Positions 24,064 through 32,740 of a stretch of DNA of 37,511 nt are shown here, one piece after another. The translations under genes were made by a program, and so were the position numbers. Origin of the DNA: Anaerolineales bacterium (lineage in GTDB: Bacteria > Chloroflexota > Anaerolineae > Anaerolineales > Villigracilaceae); contig JAEURH010000026.1 of NCBI GenBank assembly GCA_016789365.1, positions 1 through 37,511 on the forward strand. Direction: 5' to 3'. The notes beneath the pieces were generated by a model. That model did no database searches and was not told where the DNA came from. It worked only from the letters and a program-made list of their open reading frames with translations. How positions within the stretch are numbered: position 1 is the stretch's first letter; the number at the start of each line of letters is the position of its first letter.

Positions 24064-25290
24064 TTATCGAAATATTCCCAAAGGATTATAACTGCCAGAA
24101 AAGCCGGGAAAAACCGCTTCAACATCATTATTGCCCATACGTTTTGACAATAATTCACTTAATATCTGACGATAATCGGTTGTCACTGCTAAATCGGCAT
24201 GGTCGTATAACTGGTCATTATTTAATCCAGGCCATGTCCCAAACACTTGACCGCCATTTACATTCCCACCTAATGTAAACATCACATTGCCATGACCATG
24301 GTCTGTGCCATAGGAATCATTTTGTACAAGCCTTCTTCCAAATTCACTGACGACGACAAGTGACAATCTGTCAGTGTAGCCTGAGTCGAGGTCGAGATAA
24401 AAATTCGCAAGTCCAGAAGCGAGGCTGTTTAACAAATCCGCCATGTAGCCACCGTTGCCATCATTTTGATATTCATGCGTATCCCAGCCGCCGAAATCCA
24501 CCGTAGCGACTCTTAACCCTGCTTCTAACTTAATCATCTGTGCTACTGTTTTTAATTGCCTGCCAAATTCATCATCATTATATTTTGCACCATTGGCTGG
24601 TTGATAGCCACCATCTGAAAGCGGGCTGACGATACTTAACGCATCTAATGTTCTTGCGCCTGCACGGTGCAAAATGCTGTCACCTTGATATAACTGTTTC
24701 AAAGCGTTGATGTGTGAATCACGCAAACCGTTATCCCACAATGAAAATTCTTCTGGCGTGCTCAGACTGACGGTTGGAACAAAGTTTAATAATGAAGTCG
24801 GCTGACCTGATGTAGATAAAGCAGGCAAAATAGATGAAATGCCAACTTTTTGTAAATGGCGCGTAATCCAACCTGAGGCAACACTTTTAGAACCAGGCGT
24901 ACCTAATTCGATATATTCTTGTGCATCAAAGTGACTACGAGTATCCACGTTCAAACCAACTGCATGAACCACACCTGCTTTGCCTTGTTGATATAAATCA
25001 TAAAGCGGTCTCATCGCAGGATGTAAACCAAATTGGTCACTCAATGGCAACAAATCTGAAATTTTTATATCGGGCCTTGCTTTTTCATAAAAGCCTCTGT
25101 CATCACCAGCAATCGGTGCAACAACATTTAATGCATCCCAGCCGCCGCGTAAAAATACAACCACCAATATATCGTAAGGGTTATCTTGCTTGGCAAAAGC
25201 AAGGTTGGTTAATCTTGCGCCGACCATTTCAGCAATAGCGGCAGAACAGCCTTGTAAAAATTGCCTGCGAGGGATAATTGTTTTTGGCAT
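24064..25290 (-). CDS. DUF1501 protein with a Tat signal
   Basis: I place the start at 25290, where AAAGGAAA precedes the ATG; a longer frame would run through the 53-bp palindrome. The 408-residue product begins MPKTIIPRRQFLQGC, a twin-arginine signal with possible lipobox. DUF1501 hallmarks follow: VVVFLRGGWDALNVV, the LHPAMRPLYDLYQQGKAGVVHAVG block, RSHFDAQEYIELGT, VDFGGWDTHEYQ, and VVSEFGRRLVQNDSYGTDHGHGNVM. The fold is alkaline-phosphatase-like (sulfatase superfamily), but no activity is established. It works in a pair with the DUF1800 gene immediately upstream. Confidence 0.92.
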   Translation of the reverse strand: MPKTIIPRRQFLQGCSAAIAEMVGARLTNLAFAKQDNPYDILVVVFLRGGWDALNVVAPIAGDDRGFYEKARPDIKISDLLPLSDQFGLHPAMRPLYDLYQQGKAGVVHAVGLNVDTRSHFDAQEYIELGTPGSKSVASGWITRHLQKVGISSILPALSTSGQPTSLLNFVPTVSLSTPEEFSLWDNGLRDSHINALKQLYQGDSILHRAGARTLDALSIVSPLSDGGYQPANGAKYNDDEFGRQLKTVAQMIKLEAGLRVATVDFGGWDTHEYQNDGNGGYMADLLNSLASGLANFYLDLDSGYTDRLSLVVVSEFGRRLVQNDSYGTDHGHGNVMFTLGGNVNGGQVFGTWPGLNNDQLYDHADLAVTTDYRQILSELLSKRMGNNDVEAVFPGFSGSYNPLGIFR

Positions 25291-25314
25291 AATAATTTTC
25301 CTTTTATAAAAGAC

Positions 25315-25367
25315 CGTCCCGCAGGTTTGGTTGACGAACATAATTATTTTCTAAAACCTGCGGGACG
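25315..25367. repeat. 53-bp CGTCCCGCAGGTTT inverted repeat, copy 3
   Basis: Perfect 14-base arms as in copy 1, 25-base loop, 53 bp in all. It lies between DUF1800 and DUF1501 inside what is probably one transcript and may tune the ratio of the two products. Confidence 0.9.
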
Positions 25368-25374
25368 TTTATAT

Positions 25375-27093
25375 TTATTTCCATTGAAATTCAGGGCTCA
25401 TCAAAATCACTTCAACCATAGCAGACAACACACGTTGCACATGGTCTTCGGGCAATGTTTCATCCCAACCATATTCTTGTGCCATTACTTGAATCACAGC
25501 GTTGCGGCTGGTTTCAGATAATGATTGATTCAAAATTCTACTAATCCAAAAATCTGCGAGCGTTGTTGCTGTGCGAATCTCTGCTGGTGTTTGCGAATAA
25601 ACATCAGTGCGAATGATGTTGCCTTGTTCATCATCCATCCAATTTTCTGTTAAAGCCACTGCGGCATTCCAACGATATAAAAGCGACATTGAATTTGCCC
25701 ACGCTTCGCGCGAATCAGGATAACCATCTGGTGAACGACGTTCAAATAAACCTTGCCCCATTTGACTTAACATCCAATGAAAACCGCTGGGGATGCGATT
25801 AGATTCTGAATTGAGGACTCTCATCATCGAAACAACCGCTTCAAACGGACGTTTGACTTTGCCTCCCCAACTTTGCTTAAACTCGGCTGACAGTAAAATC
25901 GTTTCCACCACGCGCTTCAGCTGGTCAGGCGCGGAGCGGAACTCTATAAAGGTGTTTGCCGCCGCTTGAATAACAGAATCAGGCGGCACGTCAGAGATGA
26001 AGCGTTTGCATAATTTGCGGGCAATGTGACGCGCAGTGCCGGGATGATATGCAAGCAAATCCAACACGTCGCGTCCATCTTGCATATCAGGTTGGTCTGA
26101 TGGAATGTATTTTCCTAAAACAAGTTTGTTGAATCTATCGTGCCACGGTTTGTAATAAACGAAGTTACCAGTTTTGCCAATTTCATTTTCATATTCATAA
26201 ATGTCATCATCCACACGCCAGCCTGTAAATGCGCGCGCTGATTCATAGACATCATTATCCACATACCCAATTGAAATACCATTTGCATCTTTGGGTATTG
26301 TGTTTGGGTCGCGCACGCCTAAATAATTTTCAGCACCTAATGTATGCAATTCAAATAATTCGCGCGCAAAATTTTCATTGGGACCCGCATCGTTACTATT
26401 ATTTTGATTCAAGTAATACAACATAGATGGATGCGTTGCTACACCTTCTAACATTTGACGAAAATTTCCAAGCGCATGTTTTCTTAAGACATCGCGGTTA
26501 TATGAAACCAACAATGGCACGCCATCATCTTGCCAAAAATAAACATTGAAATGATTGTGCCAAAAATCTGCCAAAATTTCTTCGATTTGTTTTTTGCTAT
26601 ACACGGCACGCAATAAAGTAGCATCTACTAATTCATAAGCGGGTTTACTATACCAATCCCAATAGGCTTCATTATTTGAGTCATATTGATTGTTTGCAAT
26701 GTGGTCATAATAAAGTTGTTCATGTGTTTTGTGTAACGTCTCAAAACCTGCGGCGTTATATCTTGATTCAAACTCGCTATCATCAATCGAATCGGGATTT
26801 AATTGTTGTGTAACAAAATTAATGAATCGTTCATCATCATTTGTACCGAGTGAATTAAATAAATCCACATCACCTGGGCGAATACCGAAGGTAAGACGAT
26901 TCAACGCGAGTATGGCAAGCGGAACAGGCGGAAGAGGTGTTTGTGCTTCAGGATTGATGACAGGGTTTTCAGGTGATTCAAATGGCAAGCCGATTTCATT
27001 TTCATTATTCGGCGCACACGCCGCCAAAGCAGATGCCGCCGCAACTGCCGTACTTAACTTTAGAAAATCTCTACGACTAAATTTTGTTTTCAT
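25375..27093 (-). CDS. DUF1800 protein with a Tat lipoprotein signal
   Basis: The 572-residue product starts MKTKFSRRDFLKLS, a twin-arginine signal followed by the lipobox ALAAC (Cys26). DUF1800 features follow: LALNRLTFGIRPGDVDL, DFWHNHFNVY, NFRQMLEGVATHPSMLYYLN, NENFARELFELHTLG, ARAFTGWRVD, and KRFISDVPP. DUF1800 and DUF1501 genes are almost always paired in Chloroflexi, Planctomycetes and others, but their joint function is unknown; export through Tat suggests folded, perhaps cofactor-containing proteins. GAGG lies just before the ATG. Confidence 0.93.
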   Translation of the reverse strand: MKTKFSRRDFLKLSTAVAAASALAACAPNNENEIGLPFESPENPVINPEAQTPLPPVPLAILALNRLTFGIRPGDVDLFNSLGTNDDERFINFVTQQLNPDSIDDSEFESRYNAAGFETLHKTHEQLYYDHIANNQYDSNNEAYWDWYSKPAYELVDATLLRAVYSKKQIEEILADFWHNHFNVYFWQDDGVPLLVSYNRDVLRKHALGNFRQMLEGVATHPSMLYYLNQNNSNDAGPNENFARELFELHTLGAENYLGVRDPNTIPKDANGISIGYVDNDVYESARAFTGWRVDDDIYEYENEIGKTGNFVYYKPWHDRFNKLVLGKYIPSDQPDMQDGRDVLDLLAYHPGTARHIARKLCKRFISDVPPDSVIQAAANTFIEFRSAPDQLKRVVETILLSAEFKQSWGGKVKRPFEAVVSMMRVLNSESNRIPSGFHWMLSQMGQGLFERRSPDGYPDSREAWANSMSLLYRWNAAVALTENWMDDEQGNIIRTDVYSQTPAEIRTATTLADFWISRILNQSLSETSRNAVIQVMAQEYGWDETLPEDHVQRVLSAMVEVILMSPEFQWK

Positions 27094-27169
27094 AAAACCT
27101 CATGGTGATTATGCAACGAATTTTTTATTCCCACATCCTGCATAAGTACCAAAGAAATCTCAAATATGG

Positions 27170-27222
27170 GTGCGTCGCGCTTTGTGAACTAGAAAATCCT
27201 TATTAACGAGAGCGCGATGCAC
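27170..27222. repeat. 53-bp GTGCGTCGCGC inverted repeat, copy 2
   Basis: Arms GTGCGTCGCGC and GCGCGATGCAC (one mismatch) enclose a 31-base loop, giving exactly the length of the copy at 19097. It lies directly after the stop of lipB and could end its transcript. Confidence 0.88.
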
Positions 27223-27223
27223 T

Positions 27224-27928
27224 TTATATAAATGTCTGACAAAATATTTCTTTTACTTTTTCTTTCACATCCTGCATAGTTGGCGGTTCAGGCAATAAAT
27301 CTGCTAACGAAACAACAGGTTCGGGTAAACCGCAAGGAATGATTCCATCCCAATAATCCATGTCTGGATTTACATTCAATGCAAAGCCGTGACGTGAAAT
27401 TCCTTTCGCATCTACTTTGACCCCAATTGCCGCAATCTTAGCAGGCTTTTGCTTATCCTCCGGCTTACAGCGCGGACATTTTGAATGCACATCCGCTTGC
27501 ACCCACACACCAGTTTTTCCTTTTATCTGACCAGATACAATGCCATAGTGCATAAGTACACCAATTAACATTTTTTCTAAATTACGAATATAGCGAACAT
27601 AATCCACATTAGAAATTTTATTTTCGTTATCTAATTTTCCAAGTGGAATTAACGGATACCCCACCAATTGACCCGGTCCGTGATAGGTGACATCTCCACC
27701 TCTATCTACCCAAAATGTAGAAATGCTTTTTTCTTTTAATTGCGTTTCATTCCAAAGTAAATTTTCAGCATTACCTTTTCGTCCAAATGTATACACATGC
27801 GGATGTTCAAGCAAAAGCAATGTCGGTTTGCGTTTTCCCTCTGCAATTTCATTTGCATATTGGTCTTGTAACTTCCAAGCGGAGTCGTAATCTATTAAAC
27901 CTAAATCTATAATTTCAGTGTTCATCAT
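27224..27928 (-). CDS. lipB: Octanoyl-[acyl-carrier-protein] transferase LipB
   Basis: The 234-residue product has the LipB signature RGGDVTYHGPGQLVGYP (76-92), catalytic Cys199 (IIPCGL) and Lys164 (AKIAAIGVKV). It moves octanoyl from ACP onto lipoyl domains of 2-oxoacid dehydrogenase or glycine-cleavage proteins. Between TGVWV and AKIAAIG lies an insertion of about 20 residues with a CPRC motif (151-154), not present in E. coli LipB; with His148 or other residues it could bind metal or just extend the loop. lipA is not in the window. Confidence 0.95.
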   Translation of the reverse strand: MMNTEIIDLGLIDYDSAWKLQDQYANEIAEGKRKPTLLLLEHPHVYTFGRKGNAENLLWNETQLKEKSISTFWVDRGGDVTYHGPGQLVGYPLIPLGKLDNENKISNVDYVRYIRNLEKMLIGVLMHYGIVSGQIKGKTGVWVQADVHSKCPRCKPEDKQKPAKIAAIGVKVDAKGISRHGFALNVNPDMDYWDGIIPCGLPEPVVSLADLLPEPPTMQDVKEKVKEIFCQTFI

Positions 27929-27940
27929 TTTTTACATATT

Positions 27941-27980
27941 ACGCATCACGCATTACGTAATCCGTAACCCGTAATGCGTA
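27941..27980. repeat. GCATTACG-type inverted repeat
   Basis: CGCATTACG (27949-27957) and CGTAATGCG (27970-27978) form a nine-base stem. Further partial copies of ACGCATCACGCATTACG-like sequence lie on the left. It lies between the FAD oxidoreductase stop and lipB start. Confidence 0.7.
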
Positions 27981-27987
27981 AAGAGCA

Positions 27988-29400
27988 TTACCCAAATATC
28001 CTTCTATATAAATCCGACTCTAACAATCCATGCGGGTCACAGCGTTTTTTGAGTTTTCTAAATTTTTCTACAGTTTCTTCGCCGTAAAATATTTTTGTAG
28101 TTTCAGCAGTGGTTTCAGAATTTTTCGCAAAATAAAACCTGCCGCCATTGGCTATGATTATTTTGTCAAATTCTTGAAGCATAGAATAAAGTTTTTTACG
28201 ATTCTTGTCAGTCACTTTGAAATCTAATGCTAGTGAAAAACCATCTACGGCGTGGCTTAGTAAAAATTTATCAGGTCTGTGACGTTTGGTCACACCAAGA
28301 TAAGCAGGTAATTTATTTTTGAGTGAAAGTTTTAGGATTTGAGTCCATACAAATTCAGCGGTTTCTTTGGGAAGGAAAGACTGATATTGAATCAAACCGC
28401 CTTGCCCGAATGAACGCTCCCAATTCGGAACATAATCTAAAAGAAAATGAAACGCGCCATGCGATTCTTTGAATGAATGTTTACGTAATGAAACAATATA
28501 CTTGGCTGTATTCACACCCCATACACCAAAATTATTCACAAACGGTTTCATAAAAAAATGTAAAATACTTTTAGGAAATACTCCAAAAATTCTTGAAGGC
28601 AATGTTTGGTTTTTTAATTTGAAAGTCTCTTGCGGATTTTTATCTTCGCCTTCATGCAAATATTTTGCGGCGTGAATTTGCCCGCGCCCAATAGATGATG
28701 AAGTTGTATCTAACCAACCGACGATGTAATCATAATTTGGCGCATTTTCTTGCAAAGCAAAAAGGTGTGAGTGAAGATTCGGCACCGGGAACGCATCCAC
28801 AGTTAGAAGCCCAGAATAGATGCGTTTCATTTGCAATGTGATTGATGTAAAAATTCCAAGCATCCCCAAGCCGCTAATCATTCCGTAAAATAAATCAGCA
28901 TTAAGTTTTGGCGAGCAAGTTATTTCTGCACCTGTTGGTAAAATTGCAGTGAACTCCAACACATGTTCGCCAATTGGTCCCATTTGAAAATTATTTTTGC
29001 CATGAATGTTGGTTGATAAACATCCGCCCAAGGTTGTTTTCATTGTGCCTGATACAACGGGGGGCCACCAACCATCGGGTTCGACTTTTTGCCAAAGTTG
29101 TTCAATGGTGACGCCAGGCTCGCATCTTACTTGACCTGTATGTGGGTTCCATTCCTGAATCAGATTCCAGGCTGACGTATCCAACACGATGCCGCCGCCA
29201 TTTAATGATGCATCGTTATAGCTTCGTCCCGCACCACGTGCTGTGACTGTTAAGTTTTTTTCTTTAGCGAGTCGAAAAGCAGAATGAACATCATCTTTTG
29301 TTCTTGCTTGAATCACAAAAGATTGCGCGCGAAGCGAATGGCCAAAATTTTCGAGTTGAGTAAATGTGGTTCGCATGAAATTATTTTTTTTGCAAGACAT
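27988..29400 (-). CDS. FAD-dependent oxidoreductase, DprE1-like
   Basis: The 470-residue product is a vanillyl-alcohol-oxidase-type flavoprotein. The FAD-binding PCMH domain has VTARGAGRSYNDASLNGGG (about 52-70), TMKTTLGGCLSTNIHGKN and the EHVLEFTAILPTGAEI block, and the C-terminal part ends in an ALO-like domain. These match DprE1, which oxidises decaprenyl-phosphoryl-ribose at C2 in mycobacteria. The gene just upstream is a DprE2-like SDR, which supports a two-step epimerisation of a lipid-linked sugar. The native substrate here is unknown. The ATG at 29376 is an alternative start; neither has a clear ribosome site. Confidence 0.87.
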   Translation of the reverse strand: MSCKKNNFMRTTFTQLENFGHSLRAQSFVIQARTKDDVHSAFRLAKEKNLTVTARGAGRSYNDASLNGGGIVLDTSAWNLIQEWNPHTGQVRCEPGVTIEQLWQKVEPDGWWPPVVSGTMKTTLGGCLSTNIHGKNNFQMGPIGEHVLEFTAILPTGAEITCSPKLNADLFYGMISGLGMLGIFTSITLQMKRIYSGLLTVDAFPVPNLHSHLFALQENAPNYDYIVGWLDTTSSSIGRGQIHAAKYLHEGEDKNPQETFKLKNQTLPSRIFGVFPKSILHFFMKPFVNNFGVWGVNTAKYIVSLRKHSFKESHGAFHFLLDYVPNWERSFGQGGLIQYQSFLPKETAEFVWTQILKLSLKNKLPAYLGVTKRHRPDKFLLSHAVDGFSLALDFKVTDKNRKKLYSMLQEFDKIIIANGGRFYFAKNSETTAETTKIFYGEETVEKFRKLKKRCDPHGLLESDLYRRIFG

Positions 29401-29547
29401 GACCCCATAGGGGTCAAATGGTTATAGATTTATCATTTTGAAATCCAAACCCAAAAGGGGTGTCATAGATTTTACAATGCTATGTCATCCCTACGGGATT
29501 TGTTTTCTCTTAAAATGTTTTCTACAATCATGCCATCCCTTCGGGAT
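29401..29547. repeat. Array of four small hairpins between the SDR and FAD genes
   Basis: Four short palindromes with CCC/GGG stems stand about 38-48 bases apart: GACCCCATAGGGGTC (29401-29415), ACCCAAAAGGGGT (29449-29461), ATCCCTACGGGAT (29487-29499) and ATCCCTTCGGGAT (29535-29547). A TTTTCTACAATCATG / TTTTACAATGCTATG motif precedes two of them, so a degenerate tandem unit is present. It fills the 150-base gap of the gene pair. Confidence 0.75.
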
Positions 29548-29550
29548 TGA

Positions 29551-30366
29551 TTAAAAAGATAACTTTCTAAAAATAAATGACGGAATATTTTGAATAACAA
29601 ACATAATATATCGCCAGAAGAATGGCGTGTAAATCATTTGTTTGCGTTTTTGCATGGCTTTATAAATATCATCTGCCGCTTTTTCGGGTTCAATCGCAAA
29701 AGGCGTACCACCTTGTGCGGCTTTGAGCATTTCTGTTTTAACAAAACCAGGTTTGACGGTTAATACATTCACGCCATGTCTGGTTAATCTATTTCGTAGG
29801 GCTTCGAGGTATGTTGCAAAACCTGCTTTGGATGTGTTGTAGCCGGGGTTGCCGACTCTTCCTCTATCACCAGCCACAGAACCAATGCCAACAATTTGAC
29901 CTGCTTTGGCTTGGTGGAACATTTCGGCAATTGGAGTGAGCCATGCCATTGCGCCGATTAAATTAACCTCTACCATTTTTTTATCATATTCAAAGTTGTA
30001 TTTGTCTATGCCACCAGGTGGGAAGTTTACGCCCGCTAAAAAGACGACTGTGTCTAAACCACCTAAATCCGCGACGATTTTTTGAAGCAAAGCAGGCACT
30101 TCGTTGTATTGAGTCACATCATGTGGGTATGAAATTGCAACGGTTTCTTTTTGATTTAGTTCACTACATAAAGCCTGTAATTTATCTTTTTGGCGACTAA
30201 TTAAGGCAAGCGTATAACCTTCTTTGGCAAGTTTGCGGGCTAACGCCGCACCCATGCCTTCGGATGCGCCAATCACGAGGGCGCGTCGGCGTGGATTCAG
30301 TGGGGTTGCAGGAGCAAGTTTCCCCGTAGAAGGCGAAGCGGTTTGATTTGTCACGAAAAACCTCAT
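29551..30366 (-). CDS. Short-chain dehydrogenase, DprE2-like
   Basis: The 271-residue product has the classical SDR set: GASEGMG (33-39), FLAGVNFPPGG, and the catalytic Ser163, Tyr176 and Lys180 in GIGSVAGDRGRVGNPGYNTSKAG. The SVAGDRGR...YNTSKAG stretch resembles DprE2, the NADH-dependent enzyme that reduces the 2-keto intermediate made by DprE1. It ends with a hydrophobic, membrane-leaning tail (FFWRYIMFVIQNIPSFIF), in keeping with a lipid-linked substrate. It is upstream of the DprE1-like gene on the same strand. Confidence 0.88.
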   Translation of the reverse strand: MRFFVTNQTASPSTGKLAPATPLNPRRRALVIGASEGMGAALARKLAKEGYTLALISRQKDKLQALCSELNQKETVAISYPHDVTQYNEVPALLQKIVADLGGLDTVVFLAGVNFPPGGIDKYNFEYDKKMVEVNLIGAMAWLTPIAEMFHQAKAGQIVGIGSVAGDRGRVGNPGYNTSKAGFATYLEALRNRLTRHGVNVLTVKPGFVKTEMLKAAQGGTPFAIEPEKAADDIYKAMQKRKQMIYTPFFWRYIMFVIQNIPSFIFRKLSF

Positions 30367-30442
30367 CTAAGAATTTGATTAATTTTCATTTTAACACAAT
30401 CTATCTCTATAAATTTGAGGTGATAAACAGATAATGCAAGTG

Positions 30443-30448
30443 TATAAT
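30443..30448 (+). promoter_or_regulatory. -10 element (TATAAT) of the GAF-GGDEF gene
   Basis: A perfect TATAAT ends 18 bases before the ATG at 30467 and lies downstream of an earlier in-frame ATG (30434). This argues that translation begins at 30467, with a leader of about 10 bases. Confidence 0.5.
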
Positions 30449-30466
30449 AGTAAACGCAATTGTGAG

Positions 30467-31735
30467 ATGAATACGCCTTATAAAAAAACAGGAAGCACAT
30501 TTACCCGCGCTTGGGAAATTATTTCGCAGGATGCGTCCATTCCTCCTGAGGAAAAAAAATCAATACTGCGCTTGATTCAAGTTTTAATTGAATCGAGAGA
30601 ACGCTCTTCGGCTAAAAATGGGGATGATGATGCTATGTCTATCACGCAAGAGGTAATTTCAAAGCATTCATTAATGTCAACCGTGAAGCATCAAGCCAAT
30701 GAGTTGGATGCTTTGAAACGCATCAGTTTGAATTTGACTTCAAGTTTAGATTTGCAAACGGTTTTAGATGCCGTTGTGACAGAGGCAATGGGTTTGGTTC
30801 GAGATGCCCGTTCGGCGCAAATTTATTTGTATGAAAGAAACATTTTGGAGTTTGGCGCGTCGCTTTCTTCGGATGGGATTCGCAATAAGCCGTATGCCCC
30901 GCCACGCGCCAATGGATTAACCTATACAGTTGCAAAAAGTGGCAAACAAATCTTAATTGAAGATATTGTTCAGCACCCTTTGTTCAAGGGAATGCCATCT
31001 GAATGGTATGGTTCTATTATTGGGATTCCGTTAAAGTTTAAGGATGAAGTAATGGGGGTGATGAATTTAGCGCGAAGTGTGACTGGTCATTTTTCACGCT
31101 CCGAGATTCGATTAATTAGTCTGTTAGCCGACCAAGCGGCAGTGGCAATTTTTAATGCAAACTTATATAAACGTGTAACGCAAATGGCGAACACAGATAG
31201 TGTGACTGGGTTGCCCAATCGCCGTGCATTGGATGAACGTTTACATGAAGAATGGCGTTATGCCAGCCGCATGAATACTGAATTTGCGGTAGTGATGATG
31301 GATTTAGATGGCTTTAAGACAGTCAATGATAACTTTGGTCATAACGTAGGCGATGAATTGCTATATTCATTATTTAATTTTCTTGCTCAAAAAATGCGCG
31401 GGTCAGACTTTTTAGCAAGATACGGCGGTGATGAGTTAACATTGGTTATGCGTAATACAGGTATAGATGCTGCACAAGCAGTGACTGAAAAAGTCATTGA
31501 CTTAATGAACGAATATCAATTTGCTTACCCTGAAGACAAACAGATACCATTAGGAATTACGGCTGGAATTGCGGTGTACCCAATCCATGCTCAAACGCCG
31601 AGTGATTTATTGCGCGCGGCAGATGGGGCTTTGTATTATGCTAAAAAATATCACCGTGGCAAATATGCAGTTGCCAAAGGAATGACAGGAACCCTAAACC
31701 CGCTCAAGTTAACGAAAGCCTCGCCCGACGAATAA
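30467..31735 (+). CDS. GAF-GGDEF diguanylate cyclase-like protein
   Basis: The start at 30467 follows the promoter position; the product is then 422 residues. It has an N-terminal helical part, a GAF domain (about 80-235: LDLQTVLDAVVTEAMGLV, IIGIPLKFKDEVMGVMNLA), and a GGDEF domain (about 245-410). The active site is GGDEL (320-324), a variant with Leu for Phe, and an RxxD inhibitory site (Arg311-Asp314) lies five residues earlier. The catalytic Asp/Glu are kept, so activity is likely but not certain. With the GGDEF protein at 23021, it is the second cyclic di-GMP gene in the window. Confidence 0.9.
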   Translation: MNTPYKKTGSTFTRAWEIISQDASIPPEEKKSILRLIQVLIESRERSSAKNGDDDAMSITQEVISKHSLMSTVKHQANELDALKRISLNLTSSLDLQTVLDAVVTEAMGLVRDARSAQIYLYERNILEFGASLSSDGIRNKPYAPPRANGLTYTVAKSGKQILIEDIVQHPLFKGMPSEWYGSIIGIPLKFKDEVMGVMNLARSVTGHFSRSEIRLISLLADQAAVAIFNANLYKRVTQMANTDSVTGLPNRRALDERLHEEWRYASRMNTEFAVVMMDLDGFKTVNDNFGHNVGDELLYSLFNFLAQKMRGSDFLARYGGDELTLVMRNTGIDAAQAVTEKVIDLMNEYQFAYPEDKQIPLGITAGIAVYPIHAQTPSDLLRAADGALYYAKKYHRGKYAVAKGMTGTLNPLKLTKASPDE

Positions 31736-31762
31736 ACAATCTATTTTTCAGGAGATAAAGCG

Positions 31763-32689
31763 ATGCCGAAAAAAGTGAAATTGATTCTTAATCCAATGGC
31801 AGATATGGGACGGGCTTGGAAAACCGCAAATGACCTACGCCCAATTGCACAAGAATTTCAAGGCGAATTAACATGGAGCGGAACTGTGTATCCAACGCAT
31901 GGCATTGAACTTGCCAAACAAGCCGCCGAAGAAGGTTATGATTTAGTGGTGGCGATGGGTGGAGATGGCACTGTTCATGAAGTAATGAATGGACTTATGC
32001 AAGTGCCAGAACACAAACGCCCTGTTATGGGTGTTGTGCCAATTGGCTCAGGAAATGATTTTGCTTATTCAATGGGTATCACACAAAAATCATCTCACGC
32101 CTTAGCCCATGCACTCAAAGCAGAAAATATTAAACCCGTTGATATTGGTTTAATGACAGATGAACAAACTGGACGCAAAGAATATTTTGATAACACGCTC
32201 GGCATTGGTTTTGATGCAATCGTCACCATTCATTCACACAAACTACCAATCGTCAAAGGTTTTATGATGTACCTCACCGCTGTGATTCAAACGATTCTTC
32301 TGAATCACAACCCCATGCAAGTAAACATCGAAACCGATGCAGAAAATTTTGATACAAAAATTTTGATGCTAACGTTATGCAATGGTCCGCGTGAAGGTGG
32401 CGGCTTTATGCTCGCGCCCGATGCAAAAAATAACGACGGACAAATGACTTATGTTGCTGTACAAAAAGTTTCACGTTTGATGATGTTTCGTCTCGTGCCA
32501 GAATTTATGAACGGCACACACCTACGCTTCAAAAATGTACGCACAGGCGAATTCAAAAAACTTACCCTTACCTCTGATTTGCCTTTATACATCCACGCCG
32601 ACGGTGAAATTTTTACAACCTTTGGCAGTAACCTCAAAAAAGTTTCATTTGAAATTTTGCCCAACGCATTAAAAGTCGTTGGTGGTTAA
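31763..32689 (+). CDS. Diacylglycerol/lipid kinase (DagK/YegS/BmrU family)
   Basis: The 308-residue product has the family's GGDGT motif (66-70 in VVAMGGDGTVHEVMNGL) and PIGSGNDFAYS, the nucleotide and substrate binding blocks of DAGK_cat proteins. It would phosphorylate diacylglycerol, a sphingosine-like base or another long-chain lipid at the membrane; the exact lipid is not determinable. AGGAGA precedes the ATG. It follows the GGDEF gene by 27 bases and may share its transcript. Confidence 0.92.
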   Translation: MPKKVKLILNPMADMGRAWKTANDLRPIAQEFQGELTWSGTVYPTHGIELAKQAAEEGYDLVVAMGGDGTVHEVMNGLMQVPEHKRPVMGVVPIGSGNDFAYSMGITQKSSHALAHALKAENIKPVDIGLMTDEQTGRKEYFDNTLGIGFDAIVTIHSHKLPIVKGFMMYLTAVIQTILLNHNPMQVNIETDAENFDTKILMLTLCNGPREGGGFMLAPDAKNNDGQMTYVAVQKVSRLMMFRLVPEFMNGTHLRFKNVRTGEFKKLTLTSDLPLYIHADGEIFTTFGSNLKKVSFEILPNALKVVGG

Positions 32690-32740
32690 TCACTCGCAAC
32701 TTTCCACTTTCTAACTTAAAATAGAAAGTGGAAAGATAAT

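Noticed and set aside
23914-24147. Frame of 77 codons after the GGDEF gene
   Set aside because: Built mostly from the CCACAGAG repeat (residues like TTESTKTTEFF are typical of this artefact) and runs into a convergent gene.
29401-29547. Regularly spaced short repeats that could suggest a CRISPR array
   Set aside because: Units are too short and too divergent, spacing is 38-48 bases between hairpin centres, and no cas gene is near.
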